17,302 nucleotides of DNA from 70-18 sp041691815 (lineage in GTDB: Bacteria > Pseudomonadota > Alphaproteobacteria > Acetobacterales > Acetobacteraceae). The position numbers were made by a program, and so were the translations under genes. The notes beneath the pieces were generated by a model. It ran no database searches, was not told where the DNA came from, and was given only the letters and a program-made list of their open reading frames with translations. Of the stretch, positions 1 to 7,880 are shown piece after piece. The stretch spans positions 1 to 17,302 of the forward strand of contig JBEPTZ010000094.1 of NCBI GenBank assembly GCA_041691815.1, given 5' to 3'. Within the stretch, counting starts at the first letter, position 1. Every line of letters begins with the position of its first letter.

Positions 1-329
1 TTGCCTTCCTCCGCAGGTAGGAAAGGCAGTCATCACCGCCCGGACCTCGGCTCCAAATGTTGTCGCCGATGCGATCGCGGGCTCGCGCCGACGCATCATT
101 TGCTCAAGCGCCCTTCCATGAAGGAGCTATCGCGAAGGCGCTGCTTCTTCTCAATTGCGACGTCGTCGAGCACGAATTTCGGAACGCGATGCATCCAAAC
201 CGACGTACGTGATAGGCTGGTTTATGACCCGCCTCCTATGCATGAGGCTCGGCACCGGCCATCCGGCGCAATCCTCGAAAACCGGCATACTGTGAGACGG
301 GCCGCCCCTATCTCAGGCGAACATATGGT
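1..329. other. Left-edge region without a recognisable intact gene
   Basis: I find no intact gene here. A protein-like stretch reads in plus frame 2 from about position 5 (PPQVGKAVITARTSAPNVV). Another reads in plus frame 3 from about 85 to a TGA at 210-212 (FAQAPFHEGAIAKALLLL). Together they could be the C-terminal remnant of a frameshifted gene that began upstream of the window. I cannot assign a family. The rest, about 213-329, shows no coding signal, terminator or RNA gene that I can support. An open plus-strand frame also spans 1-333, but its composition is not protein-like. Confidence 0.3.
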
Positions 330-1148
330 CTAGCCGGCGATGGCGTTGGCTGCGGATATGACAAGCGGTGCATAGCGCAGCTCCGCTGTGGCCGCGTCGC
401 AGCGCACCTGCGACACCGAAACGTTGACCGCTCCCACTGGCCGGCCATCCGCCCCAAGGATCGCGGCCGCCACCGAGATGTCGTTGGCCTGCATCTCCTC
501 CAGACACATCGCGTAGCCACGGGTGCGGGACGCGGCAATCTTCGCCATGAGTTCCGGCATCTGCCAGGTCGTCTGCGGTGTGTAAGGCCGCAGGTGGGAC
601 GCGCTGAGGATCGCCTCGACTTCCGCCGGCGCCAGCCGTGACAGCAGTGCGATTCCTGGAGCTGTACAATAGGCCGGCATCCGCGCGCCGGCGCTCACGT
701 GCGGGGCGATCACATGCGCACTCATGAACCGCGTCACGAACACCACATGCGTGCCCTCGAGCACTGAGAGGTTGGCCGCTGCCTCGGTGATCCGCCCCAA
801 TTCGACCAGGTAGGGGATTGCTCGTTGCACGAGTGGATTAGATTGGGTGAAGTGATAGGCCGGCGCCAGCGTTCGCGTGGTTAGCTGGAAATGCTTGGTG
901 TGCTCGTCTTTGTGCAGGTAACCCAGGCATTGCAGCGTGTGGGCGAAGCGCTGGGCGGCGCTCTTTTCAAGCCCCGTGGCCTTGGCGAGTTGCGATAGGC
1001 TGAGCGTCGGCCGCCGCGCATTGAAGGCGGTCAGGACACGCAGCGCCTTCTCCACCGACTGCACGAACAGGGGATCGCCCCGGCCATTCTGGACACGCGC
1101 CCCGGCCTCGCCGGTCTCGAGTAAAAGCGACTCCACGTCCGGATTCAT
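330..1148 (-). CDS. IclR-family transcriptional regulator
   Basis: This is a 272-residue regulator of the IclR family. The N-terminal winged helix-turn-helix covers about residues 28-95: FVQSVEKALRVL opens it, and LSLSQLAKATGLEKSAAQRF is the helix-turn-helix. The C-terminal effector-binding domain covers about residues 100-272, with the familiar segments AGARMPAYCTAPGIALLS (153-170), GYAMCLEEMQANDISVAAA (211-229) and PVGAVNVS (237-244). Family length is typically about 250-280, so it looks complete. The ATG at 1148 is chosen because an AAGGAGG ribosome-binding site lies 9 nt upstream. It is divergent from the oxidoreductase/transport array, the usual arrangement for a local regulator of a catabolic operon. 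By family, the ligand is likely a pathway substrate or intermediate; its identity, and whether the protein activates or represses, cannot be read from sequence. Confidence 0.93.
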   Translation of the reverse strand: MNPDVESLLLETGEAGARVQNGRGDPLFVQSVEKALRVLTAFNARRPTLSLSQLAKATGLEKSAAQRFAHTLQCLGYLHKDEHTKHFQLTTRTLAPAYHFTQSNPLVQRAIPYLVELGRITEAAANLSVLEGTHVVFVTRFMSAHVIAPHVSAGARMPAYCTAPGIALLSRLAPAEVEAILSASHLRPYTPQTTWQMPELMAKIAASRTRGYAMCLEEMQANDISVAAAILGADGRPVGAVNVSVSQVRCDAATAELRYAPLVISAANAIAG

Positions 1149-1157
1149 GATTGACTT

Positions 1158-1164
1158 CCTCCTT
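1158..1164 (-). promoter_or_regulatory. Ribosome-binding site of the IclR-family regulator
   Basis: The minus strand reads AAGGAGG, ending 9 nt before the ATG at 1148. This near-perfect Shine-Dalgarno sequence fixes the start of the regulator. Confidence 0.75.
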
Positions 1165-1194
1165 CGTCCGCCTCTAGCATATTTTCATACAAGA

Positions 1195-1209
1195 TATTGC
1201 ATTGCAATA
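1195..1209. promoter_or_regulatory. Perfect palindrome TATTGCA-T-TGCAATA, candidate IclR operator
   Basis: Two 7-bp arms (TATTGCA and TGCAATA) are perfectly inverted around a single T. The element lies in the divergent intergenic region, 46 bp upstream of the regulator start and 74 bp upstream of the oxidoreductase ATG. IclR-family dimers commonly bind short palindromes in such regions and often autoregulate. The flanking DNA (about 1175-1210) is AT-rich against the GC-rich background and probably also holds promoter elements, although I cannot place -35 and -10 boxes with confidence. Assignment to this regulator is inferred from position. Confidence 0.55.
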
Positions 1210-1283
1210 CGTGACTAGTGGCCAGCCTCTCGCCGACCTATGCAACAGTTTTGGAGTTCCATCACCATGCCGATGGCACCACG

Positions 1284-3281
1284 ATGAGCGTGACCGGGTT
1301 TTCGCACCTGCTCTCGCCTCTTACGGTGGGGCGCGTCAGCTTACGCAATCGCGCCTTCTCCTCAGCCCACGGCACCGGCTTCGGCACCGGCGGCACCGGC
1401 CTGATCAACGACCGACACATCGCCTACCATCGGGCGCGCGCTCGCGGCGGCATCGGACTTGTGGTGATCGAGGCGACCTCAATTGACAGGTCGCCGATCG
1501 GCGCCGGCACCGGCGGCAATAACCTGCGCAATACTGGTGACGAGGTCATTCCCGCGTATCGCCGCATCGCCGAGGCGGTGCATGAAGAGGGGGCAAAGAT
1601 ATTCTGTCTGCTCTCGCATTCTGGACGCAACACTGTGATGGGTGCCCAGGGCGAGCCGCCGATGGCCCCCTCGGCGATTCCCATGGACCGCACGCACGAT
1701 ATTCCGCACGCGCTTGAACGTGAGGAGATTGCCGCGATCGTCGCTGCCTTCGCCGCCGCCGCCCGACGCTGCCGTGACGGCGGACTCGACGGCGTCGAGC
1801 TGTCTTTTACCCATGGCAATCTGGTCCAGCAGTTCGTCTCGCCTTCGTCCAACAAGCGCACCGACGAATACGGTGGCAGCGAGGAGAATCGGCTGCGGCT
1901 GGCCCGCGAGGTGCTGCAGGCCTGCCGCGCCGCGATCGGCTCGGAATTCACCTTCGGCGTGCGCTACAGCGCCGATGAACTGGTCAAGGACGGCTACGGG
2001 CTGGAGGATGGGGTTCGCTATGCGCAACTGATGGTGGAGTGGGGCGCGCTCGATTTCGTCGATGTGAGCGCGGGCACCAATTCCAGCATGTGGAGCCGCT
2101 CGATCCACTATCCCACCATCTCCTCGCCGCCGCGCCCGCTGGTGCATCTGGCCAAAGCAATCCGCGATGCCGTTGCGGTCCCCGTGTTCTGCATCGGCAA
2201 GATTTCGGATCCGGCGGAGGCTGAGGCGATCGTCGCCGCGGGGGAGGCCGACATGGTTGGGATGACCCGCGCCCACATCGCCGAGCCGGCGATCATGCGC
2301 AAGCTGCAGGAGGGGCGGGCCGCCGACATCCGCAGTTGCATCTACTGCAACGAGAGTTGCTTCAGCCGTCAGCAGCGGGTCGGTGATATCACCTGTGTCT
2401 ACAACCCACGCACCGGGCGGGAATATATCTGGCCGCAACTGGAGCCAGCGGTCCAGCAGCGGCGGGTGCTGGTGATCGGCGGCGGTCCGGCTGGGCTGGA
2501 GGCAGCCCGCGTTGCAGCCAAGTGCGGCCATGCGGTCGAACTGCACGAGCGCGAGCCTGTCCTTGGCGGCCAGATCCTGGCGCTGGCCAGGACACCGCAC
2601 CGCGATGGCTATATGAAGATCGTTACGTGGCTTGAGTCGCAACTCGCCAGGCACGGCGTCACCACCTATCTCGGGAGTGCGCCGGATGCGGAGGCGATCC
2701 TCGCCAAGGCGCCCGACACGGTGATCCTGGCCACCGGGTCGGCCGACATCGCGCCCGACCTGCCCGGCGCCGGGCAGGCGCATGTGCTCACCGCCCGTCA
2801 GGTGCTCGCTGGGGCCAATCTCGGCCGCCGCGTCGTGGTCGGCGACTGGGATGGGCGGCACATGGGCACCTCGCTGGCAGAGTTGCTGGCCAGCAAAGGC
2901 CATGCCGTCACGCTGGTGGCGCCGTCCTTCTTCATCGGCATGGATATCGATCTGCTGACCTGGCGGCCGATCTACGAGCGGCTGCTGAACGCGGGTGTGC
3001 GCATGCAGCCGATGGAGGAACTGACCGCGATCGGCGCCGACGCCGTTACCATCACCAAGTTGAACGGCGCCACCGAACAGATCGAGGCCGACAGCGTGGT
3101 GCTGTGCACGCGGGGGCAGGCCGAGCGGCCGCTCTATCGCGCGCTGATCGGCAAGGTAGGGCAACTCATGACGATCGGCGACGCCTGGGCGCCACGCCAG
3201 CTCGAACAGGCAATTTTCGAGGGCGCGCGGGCGGCCCGGATGATCGAAACGACAACCAGGCAAGCCAGCGCCGCGGAGTAG
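1284..3281 (+). CDS. NADH:flavin oxidoreductase of the old-yellow-enzyme / 2,4-dienoyl-CoA reductase / trimethylamine dehydrogenase type
   Basis: This 665-residue flavoenzyme has the full three-part architecture. An FMN-binding TIM barrel covers about residues 5-345, with the active-site strand segment FTHGNLVQQFVSPSSNKRTD near 175-194. Cysteines 352, 355, 359 and 371 follow in C-x2-C-x3-C-x11-C spacing, as for the 4Fe-4S cluster of this family. The C-terminal half binds dinucleotides: VLVIGGGPAGLEAA (395-408) for FAD, a second nucleotide site near VVVGDWDGRHMGTSLAELL, and the closing IGDAWAPRQLEQAIFEG. Relatives include trimethylamine/histamine dehydrogenases, 2,4-dienoyl-CoA reductase and N-methylproline demethylases. 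The N-terminal HGTGFGTGGTG and RGGIGL segments remind me of the demethylase group, but the substrate is unproven. An upstream in-frame GTG (1218) exists; ATG 1284 is preferred because it starts just before the conserved LLSPLTVGRVSLRNR. There is no strong ribosome-binding site. First gene of the array; it ends 4 nt before the next start. Confidence 0.9.
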   Translation: MSVTGFSHLLSPLTVGRVSLRNRAFSSAHGTGFGTGGTGLINDRHIAYHRARARGGIGLVVIEATSIDRSPIGAGTGGNNLRNTGDEVIPAYRRIAEAVHEEGAKIFCLLSHSGRNTVMGAQGEPPMAPSAIPMDRTHDIPHALEREEIAAIVAAFAAAARRCRDGGLDGVELSFTHGNLVQQFVSPSSNKRTDEYGGSEENRLRLAREVLQACRAAIGSEFTFGVRYSADELVKDGYGLEDGVRYAQLMVEWGALDFVDVSAGTNSSMWSRSIHYPTISSPPRPLVHLAKAIRDAVAVPVFCIGKISDPAEAEAIVAAGEADMVGMTRAHIAEPAIMRKLQEGRAADIRSCIYCNESCFSRQQRVGDITCVYNPRTGREYIWPQLEPAVQQRRVLVIGGGPAGLEAARVAAKCGHAVELHEREPVLGGQILALARTPHRDGYMKIVTWLESQLARHGVTTYLGSAPDAEAILAKAPDTVILATGSADIAPDLPGAGQAHVLTARQVLAGANLGRRVVVGDWDGRHMGTSLAELLASKGHAVTLVAPSFFIGMDIDLLTWRPIYERLLNAGVRMQPMEELTAIGADAVTITKLNGATEQIEADSVVLCTRGQAERPLYRALIGKVGQLMTIGDAWAPRQLEQAIFEGARAARMIETTTRQASAAE

Positions 3282-3285
3282 TGTC

Positions 3286-4620
3286 ATGTCGGAACCCTAT
3301 GACGACCCCGGTATGCCGCCACGCACCATCTACGACGCGGGCGGCGGCCCGCCGGTTGCCGCGCCGCCGCTCAAGGGCGATCTGAGCGCCGACATTGCCA
3401 TTGTCGGTGGCGGATTCGTCGGTCTTTCGGCTGCACTGCACGCCGCCGAGGCCGGCGCACGGGTGGTGGTGGTCGAGGCCAACGAGATCGGCTGGGGCGC
3501 GGCGGGACGCAACGCCGGCCATGTTTCGGCGCACGCCACCAAGCTGGAGCCGCAGCAGGTGCTGCAAGTCTATGGGCCGGAGCGTGGCGCCCGCCTGAAC
3601 GCCGCCGGGGCCGGAGCGCCGGCTTTCGTCGAGGAACTGGCTCGCCGTTATGGCATTGATATCCAGCCGGTGCGCGGTGGAATCATCGCTGCTGCCCACA
3701 CGCCGGCGGCGTTCGAGAACTATCGCCGCCGCGCCGAATTCTGGCAGGCCCAAGGTGCACCGGTGGACATCCTCGATCGCGGCCAGGCCGCCGCGGAGAT
3801 CGGCAGCGGGCGCTATGTCGGCGGCATCATCGATCGTCGCGCCATTGCCATCAATCCGCTGGCCTTCGTGCGTGGCCTGGCACGGGCCGCGCTGGCGGCG
3901 GGCGTGCAGATCCATGGCCACTCGCGCGTCACGACGCTGCAACGCAATGCCACCGGCTGGCGCATCGCCACGGCGGCGGGCAGCGTGACGGCGGGCCACG
4001 CGCTGCTCTGCACCAACGCCTATACCGACGACCTCTGGCCCGGGCTGCGGCGCACGATCGTTCCGGTGCGCAGCTATCAGGTCTGGAGCCACCCGCTCAG
4101 CGACAACGTGGCGCGCAGCATCCTGCCGAATGCGGCGGCGGTGCTCGACTCGGGCCGGTTGCCAAGTGCCGTGCGCCGGCACGCTGACAACCGGCTGCAA
4201 TTCGGCGGCGGCCTGCCGGGCTTCGGCGCCGAGCACACCCCCGACCTCGCCAGCGCAGTGCGCCGGGTCAAGGAACTGTACCCGCAGATCGACAAGATCG
4301 AGGTGGAAAACTGGTGGAGCGGCTGGGTCACGCGCGGCATCGACGACGGCTGGCGGCTGCACGAACTCGCACCCGGCCTGTTGACGGCGATCGCCTGCAA
4401 CGGCCGCGGCGTGGCGATGGGGCCGCTGATGGGCCGCGAGCTGGCGCGGTATATCGGCGGCACGCCGGAGCGTGACCTGCTGGTTCCGCTGAGTCAGCCA
4501 CGGCCGGTGTTTGGCTATGCCCTGCGCAAGCCGGTCGGCACGGCGCTGGTCCATTACTACGGATGGCTCGATCGTACGACGGCACGGCGAGTGCGCGCCG
4601 GGCGAACGATGCCGGCATAA
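3286..4620 (+). CDS. FAD-dependent oxidoreductase, DAO (DadA/PuuB-like) family
   Basis: This 444-residue enzyme of the D-amino-acid-oxidase superfamily probably oxidises an amine or amino-acid C-N bond using FAD. The Rossmann fingerprint is ADIAIVGGGFVGLSAALHAA (36-55), followed by the acidic residue ending the second strand (VVVVEA, Glu64). GWGAAGRNAGHVSAH (69-83) is the typical second FAD contact of this family. A closing segment near 366-392 (CNGRGVAMGPLMGRELA) is the usual C-terminal FAD loop. Length fits the family (about 370-450). The overall pattern is closest to gamma-glutamylputrescine-oxidase-like or sarcosine-oxidase-like members, but the substrate cannot be assigned. It starts 4 nt after the preceding gene's stop, so the two flavoenzymes are probably co-translated and may act in sequence. 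No signal peptide is visible, so it is cytoplasmic. Confidence 0.9.
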   Translation: MSEPYDDPGMPPRTIYDAGGGPPVAAPPLKGDLSADIAIVGGGFVGLSAALHAAEAGARVVVVEANEIGWGAAGRNAGHVSAHATKLEPQQVLQVYGPERGARLNAAGAGAPAFVEELARRYGIDIQPVRGGIIAAAHTPAAFENYRRRAEFWQAQGAPVDILDRGQAAAEIGSGRYVGGIIDRRAIAINPLAFVRGLARAALAAGVQIHGHSRVTTLQRNATGWRIATAAGSVTAGHALLCTNAYTDDLWPGLRRTIVPVRSYQVWSHPLSDNVARSILPNAAAVLDSGRLPSAVRRHADNRLQFGGGLPGFGAEHTPDLASAVRRVKELYPQIDKIEVENWWSGWVTRGIDDGWRLHELAPGLLTAIACNGRGVAMGPLMGRELARYIGGTPERDLLVPLSQPRPVFGYALRKPVGTALVHYYGWLDRTTARRVRAGRTMPA

Positions 4621-4644
4621 TCGCGAGACTGGGCGAGCACGGGA

Positions 4645-4761
4645 ATGGATCGCGTGGACCGGGCGGAGGTTTTCTCGATCCCGGCGATCCGTTGCCGGGC
4701 GGCGGACATAATCGGAACCCTGGCGCACATGGCCCGTGCCGTGCACGCCAACGCAACCTGA
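4645..4761 (+). CDS. Possible 38-residue small ORF between the DAO oxidase and the molybdoenzyme
   Basis: An ATG at 4645 opens a 38-codon frame ending in TGA at 4759-4761. It is in the same frame as the preceding oxidase, whose TAA is at 4618-4620; the codons between are open. Most codons end in G or C, as in real genes here. The predicted peptide is basic and probably helical, with IRCRAADIIGTLAHMARAVH near the C terminus. The upstream ribosome-binding site is weak. Its stop lies 7 nt before the ATG of the molybdoenzyme and overlaps that gene's Shine-Dalgarno, so it could act in translational coupling. I do not recognise a family. It could also be a leftover C-terminal piece of a degraded gene or non-coding spacer. 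Confidence 0.3.
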   Translation: MDRVDRAEVFSIPAIRCRAADIIGTLAHMARAVHANAT

Positions 4762-4768
4762 GGCGACG

Positions 4769-7096
4769 ATGAGCGATCTCACCAGCGACGCCACCCGGCA
4801 TCCACACAGCTCGCATTGGGGCGCCTTCTCGGCCCGGATGGAAGACGGGCAACTGTCCGTGGTGCCGCATCCCGGCGACGCCGACCCCTCACCGCTGCTG
4901 GGCAACATCCCGGCCGCGGTCGCCCACCCGGCGCGCATCGCGACGCCGATGGTCCGCCGCGGCTGGCTGCAGCGCGGCCCGGGTGCAGACGAGGCGCGTG
5001 GCAGGGACGAGTTCGTCGCCATGTCCTGGCCGGCGGTGCTCGAACTGGTCGCGGCGGAGTTGCACCGCGTCTACGACCGGCATGGCCCGACATCAGTGTT
5101 CGGCGGCTCTTATGGCTGGTCGAGCGCCGGGCGGTTCCATCATGCCCAGAGCCAGGTGCATCGGTTCCTGAACGCGTTGGGCGGCTATGTGCGCTCGGTG
5201 AATACCTACAGCGCCGGCGCCGCCGCGGTGATTCTGCCGCGGGTGTTGGGCAGCTTCGAGGCGCAGATTCGGCGCAACGTGACCTGGGATATGCTCGGGC
5301 GCCACACCGACATGGTCGTGGCCTTCGGCGGCATGGCGATCAAGAACTCCTCGGTGAGCGGCGGTGGCACCAGCGCCCATGTCGCACGCGCAGGGATCGC
5401 GGCGGCGCGACGGCGCGGCACCGAGTTCGTGTTGGCCAGCCCGCTGCGTGAGGACCTGCCCACCGAGGCTGGCGCAAGCTGGCTGGCGGTGCGGCCGGGC
5501 ACCGACACCGCGCTGATGCTCGGGCTTGCCCATACGCTGGTGGCCGAGGGGCTGCATGACCGCGGCTTTCTCGATCGCTTCTGCGAAGGCTACCCGGTGT
5601 TCGAGCGCTATCTGCTCGGGCAGGCGGACGGCCAGGCCAAGAGCCCCGCCTGGGCCGCCGAGATCACCGGCATCCCGGCCGAGGAGATCGCGGCACTGGC
5701 GCGGCGCATGGTCGGGCGCCGGGTGCTGATCACCACCAGCCAATCGCTGCAACGCGCCGAGCATGGCGAGCAGCCGCTGTGGATGGGCGTCACCTTGGCG
5801 GCGATCCTGGGCCAGATCGGGCTGGAAGGCGGCGGCTACGCCTACGGCCTCGGCTCGCTGGCCAATGTCGGCAAGCCGGCGCTGGCAGTGCCGATCCCGA
5901 CCCTGCCGCAAGGCACCAACCGCGTGCGCCCGTTCATTCCAGTGGCGCGGATCGCCGACATGCTGCTCAACCCCGGAGCGCTGTTCGATTATGACGGGCA
6001 GCGGCTGCCCTATCCGGATATCCGGCTGGTGTACTGGGCCGGCGGCAACCCGTTCCATCACCATCAGGACCTCAACCGGCTGCATCGCGCGTTCACGCGG
6101 CCCGACACGGTCATCCTGCATGACTCGGCCTGGACCGCCAGCGCGCGCCATGCCGACATCGTATTGCCCGCCACCATCACGCTGGAGCGCGAGGATCTGG
6201 GCGCGGCGGTGAACGATCCGTTGCTGATCGCGATGCACCGCGTCGTGGCACCGTACGGCGAGGCGCGCGACGACTACGCCATTTTCTCGGATCTGGCGCA
6301 GCGGCTTGGAGTCGGAGCCAGCTTCACCGAGGGGCGCAGCGCCGGCGAATGGCTGCGCGTGCTCTACGAGCAGACGCGCGTGGCGATGGGCGCCGACGCG
6401 CCGGATTTCGACACCTTCTGGGCACGCGGCGAGCTTGCGTTGCCGCTGGCGGCGGACGATGGCGGGCCGATGCGCGCCTTCCGCCTCGACCCCGAGGGCG
6501 CCAGGCTGGCGACACCGAGCGGCAAGGTCGAGATTTTCTCGGCGACCATCGCCGGCTACGGCTATGCCGACTGCCCGGGCCATGCCGCCTGGATTGCGCC
6601 GCAGGACGGCTACGGCGCCGCGACCGCCGCACGGCTGCCGCTCCAGCTGGTCGCCAACCAGCCGGCCAACCGGCTGCACAGCCAGCTCGATTTTGGCGCC
6701 GCGAGCCAGGACGGCAAGATTCGCGGCCGCGAGCCGGTGCGAATCCATCCCGACGACGCTGCCGCGCGCGGCATCGCCGATGGTGACATTGTGCGCCTGT
6801 TCAACGATCGCGGCGCCTGCCTGGCCGGTGCGAAGCTGACCGAGGACATCCGGCCCGGCGTGATTCAACTCGCCACCGGCGCCTGGCACGATCCGGAGAC
6901 GTCGGGCGAGGACAGGCCGCTCTGCGTTCATGGCAACCCCAACGTCGTCACCCGCGATATCGGCACTTCGTCGCTGTCGCAGGGCTGCAGCGGCCAGCTT
7001 ACCCGCGTCCAGCTCGAACGCTTCGCCGGCAACCTGCCGCCGGTTCGCGCCTACACCCCGCCCGTTCCCGGAGAGATCGATGCCCCTCGGATTTGA
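4769..7096 (+). CDS. Molybdopterin-dependent oxidoreductase, DMSO reductase / biotin sulfoxide reductase (BisC)-like, cytoplasmic
   Basis: This 775-residue catalytic subunit belongs to the DMSO-reductase family. GGSYGWSSAGRFHH (about 112-125) carries Tyr115 and Trp117, matching the Tyr-Gly-Trp active-site loop of DMSO/TMAO/biotin sulfoxide reductases. The Mo-ligand serine is most likely Ser148 in NTYSAGAAAVILPRV, by analogy with Ser147 of Rhodobacter DMSO reductase. Cofactor-binding segments include YWAGGNPFHHHQDLN and the C-terminal HGNPNVVTRDIGTSSLSQGC. No N-terminal Fe-S cysteine motif is present, as in BisC/TorA/DorA, and no Tat signal peptide is seen, so like BisC it should be cytoplasmic. 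Known relatives reduce S-oxides or N-oxides (biotin or methionine sulfoxide, DMSO, TMAO); the substrate here is unknown. ATG 4769 is chosen over an upstream in-frame GTG (4736) because GAGG lies just before it and it follows the small ORF's stop. It overlaps the next gene by 17 nt. Confidence 0.9.
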   Translation: MSDLTSDATRHPHSSHWGAFSARMEDGQLSVVPHPGDADPSPLLGNIPAAVAHPARIATPMVRRGWLQRGPGADEARGRDEFVAMSWPAVLELVAAELHRVYDRHGPTSVFGGSYGWSSAGRFHHAQSQVHRFLNALGGYVRSVNTYSAGAAAVILPRVLGSFEAQIRRNVTWDMLGRHTDMVVAFGGMAIKNSSVSGGGTSAHVARAGIAAARRRGTEFVLASPLREDLPTEAGASWLAVRPGTDTALMLGLAHTLVAEGLHDRGFLDRFCEGYPVFERYLLGQADGQAKSPAWAAEITGIPAEEIAALARRMVGRRVLITTSQSLQRAEHGEQPLWMGVTLAAILGQIGLEGGGYAYGLGSLANVGKPALAVPIPTLPQGTNRVRPFIPVARIADMLLNPGALFDYDGQRLPYPDIRLVYWAGGNPFHHHQDLNRLHRAFTRPDTVILHDSAWTASARHADIVLPATITLEREDLGAAVNDPLLIAMHRVVAPYGEARDDYAIFSDLAQRLGVGASFTEGRSAGEWLRVLYEQTRVAMGADAPDFDTFWARGELALPLAADDGGPMRAFRLDPEGARLATPSGKVEIFSATIAGYGYADCPGHAAWIAPQDGYGAATAARLPLQLVANQPANRLHSQLDFGAASQDGKIRGREPVRIHPDDAAARGIADGDIVRLFNDRGACLAGAKLTEDIRPGVIQLATGAWHDPETSGEDRPLCVHGNPNVVTRDIGTSSLSQGCSGQLTRVQLERFAGNLPPVRAYTPPVPGEIDAPRI

Positions 7097-7859
7097 CCAC
7101 GCCATCGTCGGCGTCAACGACCTCGCGCGCGCCGTCGCCGGCTTCCAGGCGCTCGGCTTCACCGTCACCGAGCGGGCGGATGTCGGCGCCACCGAGACAG
7201 AGAACCGGCTCGTTTGCTTCGAGGACGGCTCCTATATCGAGATCTTCTCGTTCCGCACGCCGCTCAGCCCGCCCGAGCATCGCTGGGCGCCGCTGCTGCG
7301 GGCCGGCGACGGCTGGGTCGACTACTCGGTTCGTGTCGACGACACGGCCGCAACGCATGCCCGTCTCGCGGCAGCCGGCATCCCCAGCATCGGCCCGCGC
7401 GCCGGCGGGCGGGCCATTGCTGACGGGCGGCGCTGGGGGGTCAGCGCGCTGCTGGCCGGCCGCGGCGTCGGCAGCGCGGTGCTGCCGTTCTTTATCCAGG
7501 ACACCGAAGCCCGCCGCGTCCGCGTGCCCGACGGCGCTGCCGCAATTCAACCGCAGGGCGCCAGCGCCATCGTTGGCATCACCCTGCTCGCGGCCGACCT
7601 CGCCGCCCTCGATGCGGCGCTGGCGACGATCTACGGCTCCGGCACCGCCATCGCGCCGCGTCTCGACGGCGCCACCGTGGCGAGGCGATATGATTTCGCC
7701 GGCCGCTGGATCGAAGTGATACAGCCGGCACGGATGCCGCCGCGTGGTGAAGGGGTCCTCGAAGTTACCATCGGCCGGCCGGGCGGCGCGCAAGCTGGCG
7801 GCGGCGGCCGGGTTTCGACGCCCGACGGCAGCGATGCGCTTCTGCGCATGACAACCTGA
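7080..7859 (+). CDS. VOC-superfamily protein with glyoxalase-like domain
   Basis: This 259-residue protein has two repeated VOC modules. The first begins FDHAIVGVNDLARAVAGFQALGF (5-27), with His7 as a candidate metal ligand and Glu54 in the strand YIEIFSF as the second. The second module begins QPQGASAIVGITLLAADLAAL (158-178) and carries IEVIQPA (Glu212). This layout fits the glyoxalase-like domain family in which HPNGA-type motifs start the second half; here it is QPQGA, so one metal-binding position may be changed. The start ATG overlaps the end of the molybdoenzyme by 17 nt, which supports translational coupling and a shared pathway. Likely roles are isomerisation, lyase or detoxification chemistry on a pathway intermediate; no specific reaction can be assigned. 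The last 30 residues or so are Gly-rich and probably disordered. Confidence 0.82.
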   Translation: MPLGFDHAIVGVNDLARAVAGFQALGFTVTERADVGATETENRLVCFEDGSYIEIFSFRTPLSPPEHRWAPLLRAGDGWVDYSVRVDDTAATHARLAAAGIPSIGPRAGGRAIADGRRWGVSALLAGRGVGSAVLPFFIQDTEARRVRVPDGAAAIQPQGASAIVGITLLAADLAALDAALATIYGSGTAIAPRLDGATVARRYDFAGRWIEVIQPARMPPRGEGVLEVTIGRPGGAQAGGGGRVSTPDGSDALLRMTT

Positions 7860-7870
7860 CAGCAGCAAAT

Positions 7871-7876
7871 GGAGGG
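7871..7876 (+). promoter_or_regulatory. Ribosome-binding site GGAGGG of the solute-binding protein
   Basis: GGAGGG lies 4 nt before the ATG at 7881. The other in-frame ATGs, at 7869 and 7878, overlap or touch this motif, so 7881 is the best start. Confidence 0.65.
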
Positions 7877-7880
7877 TATG

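Noticed and set aside
1218..1283. GTG-initiated 22-residue N-terminal extension of the OYE-type oxidoreductase
   Set aside because: The added residues do not resemble the family N terminus, no ribosome-binding site precedes the GTG, and ATG 1284 starts at the expected position.
1479..3287. Long minus-strand open frame antisense to the OYE-type oxidoreductase
   Set aside because: It is a by-product of high-GC codon usage on the plus strand. The translation has no recognisable domain and low-complexity Arg/Gly/Ala/Asp content.
5093..7192. About 700-codon minus-strand open frame antisense to the molybdoenzyme
   Set aside because: The plus strand encodes a full DMSO-reductase-family protein with conserved motifs; the antisense frame has none.
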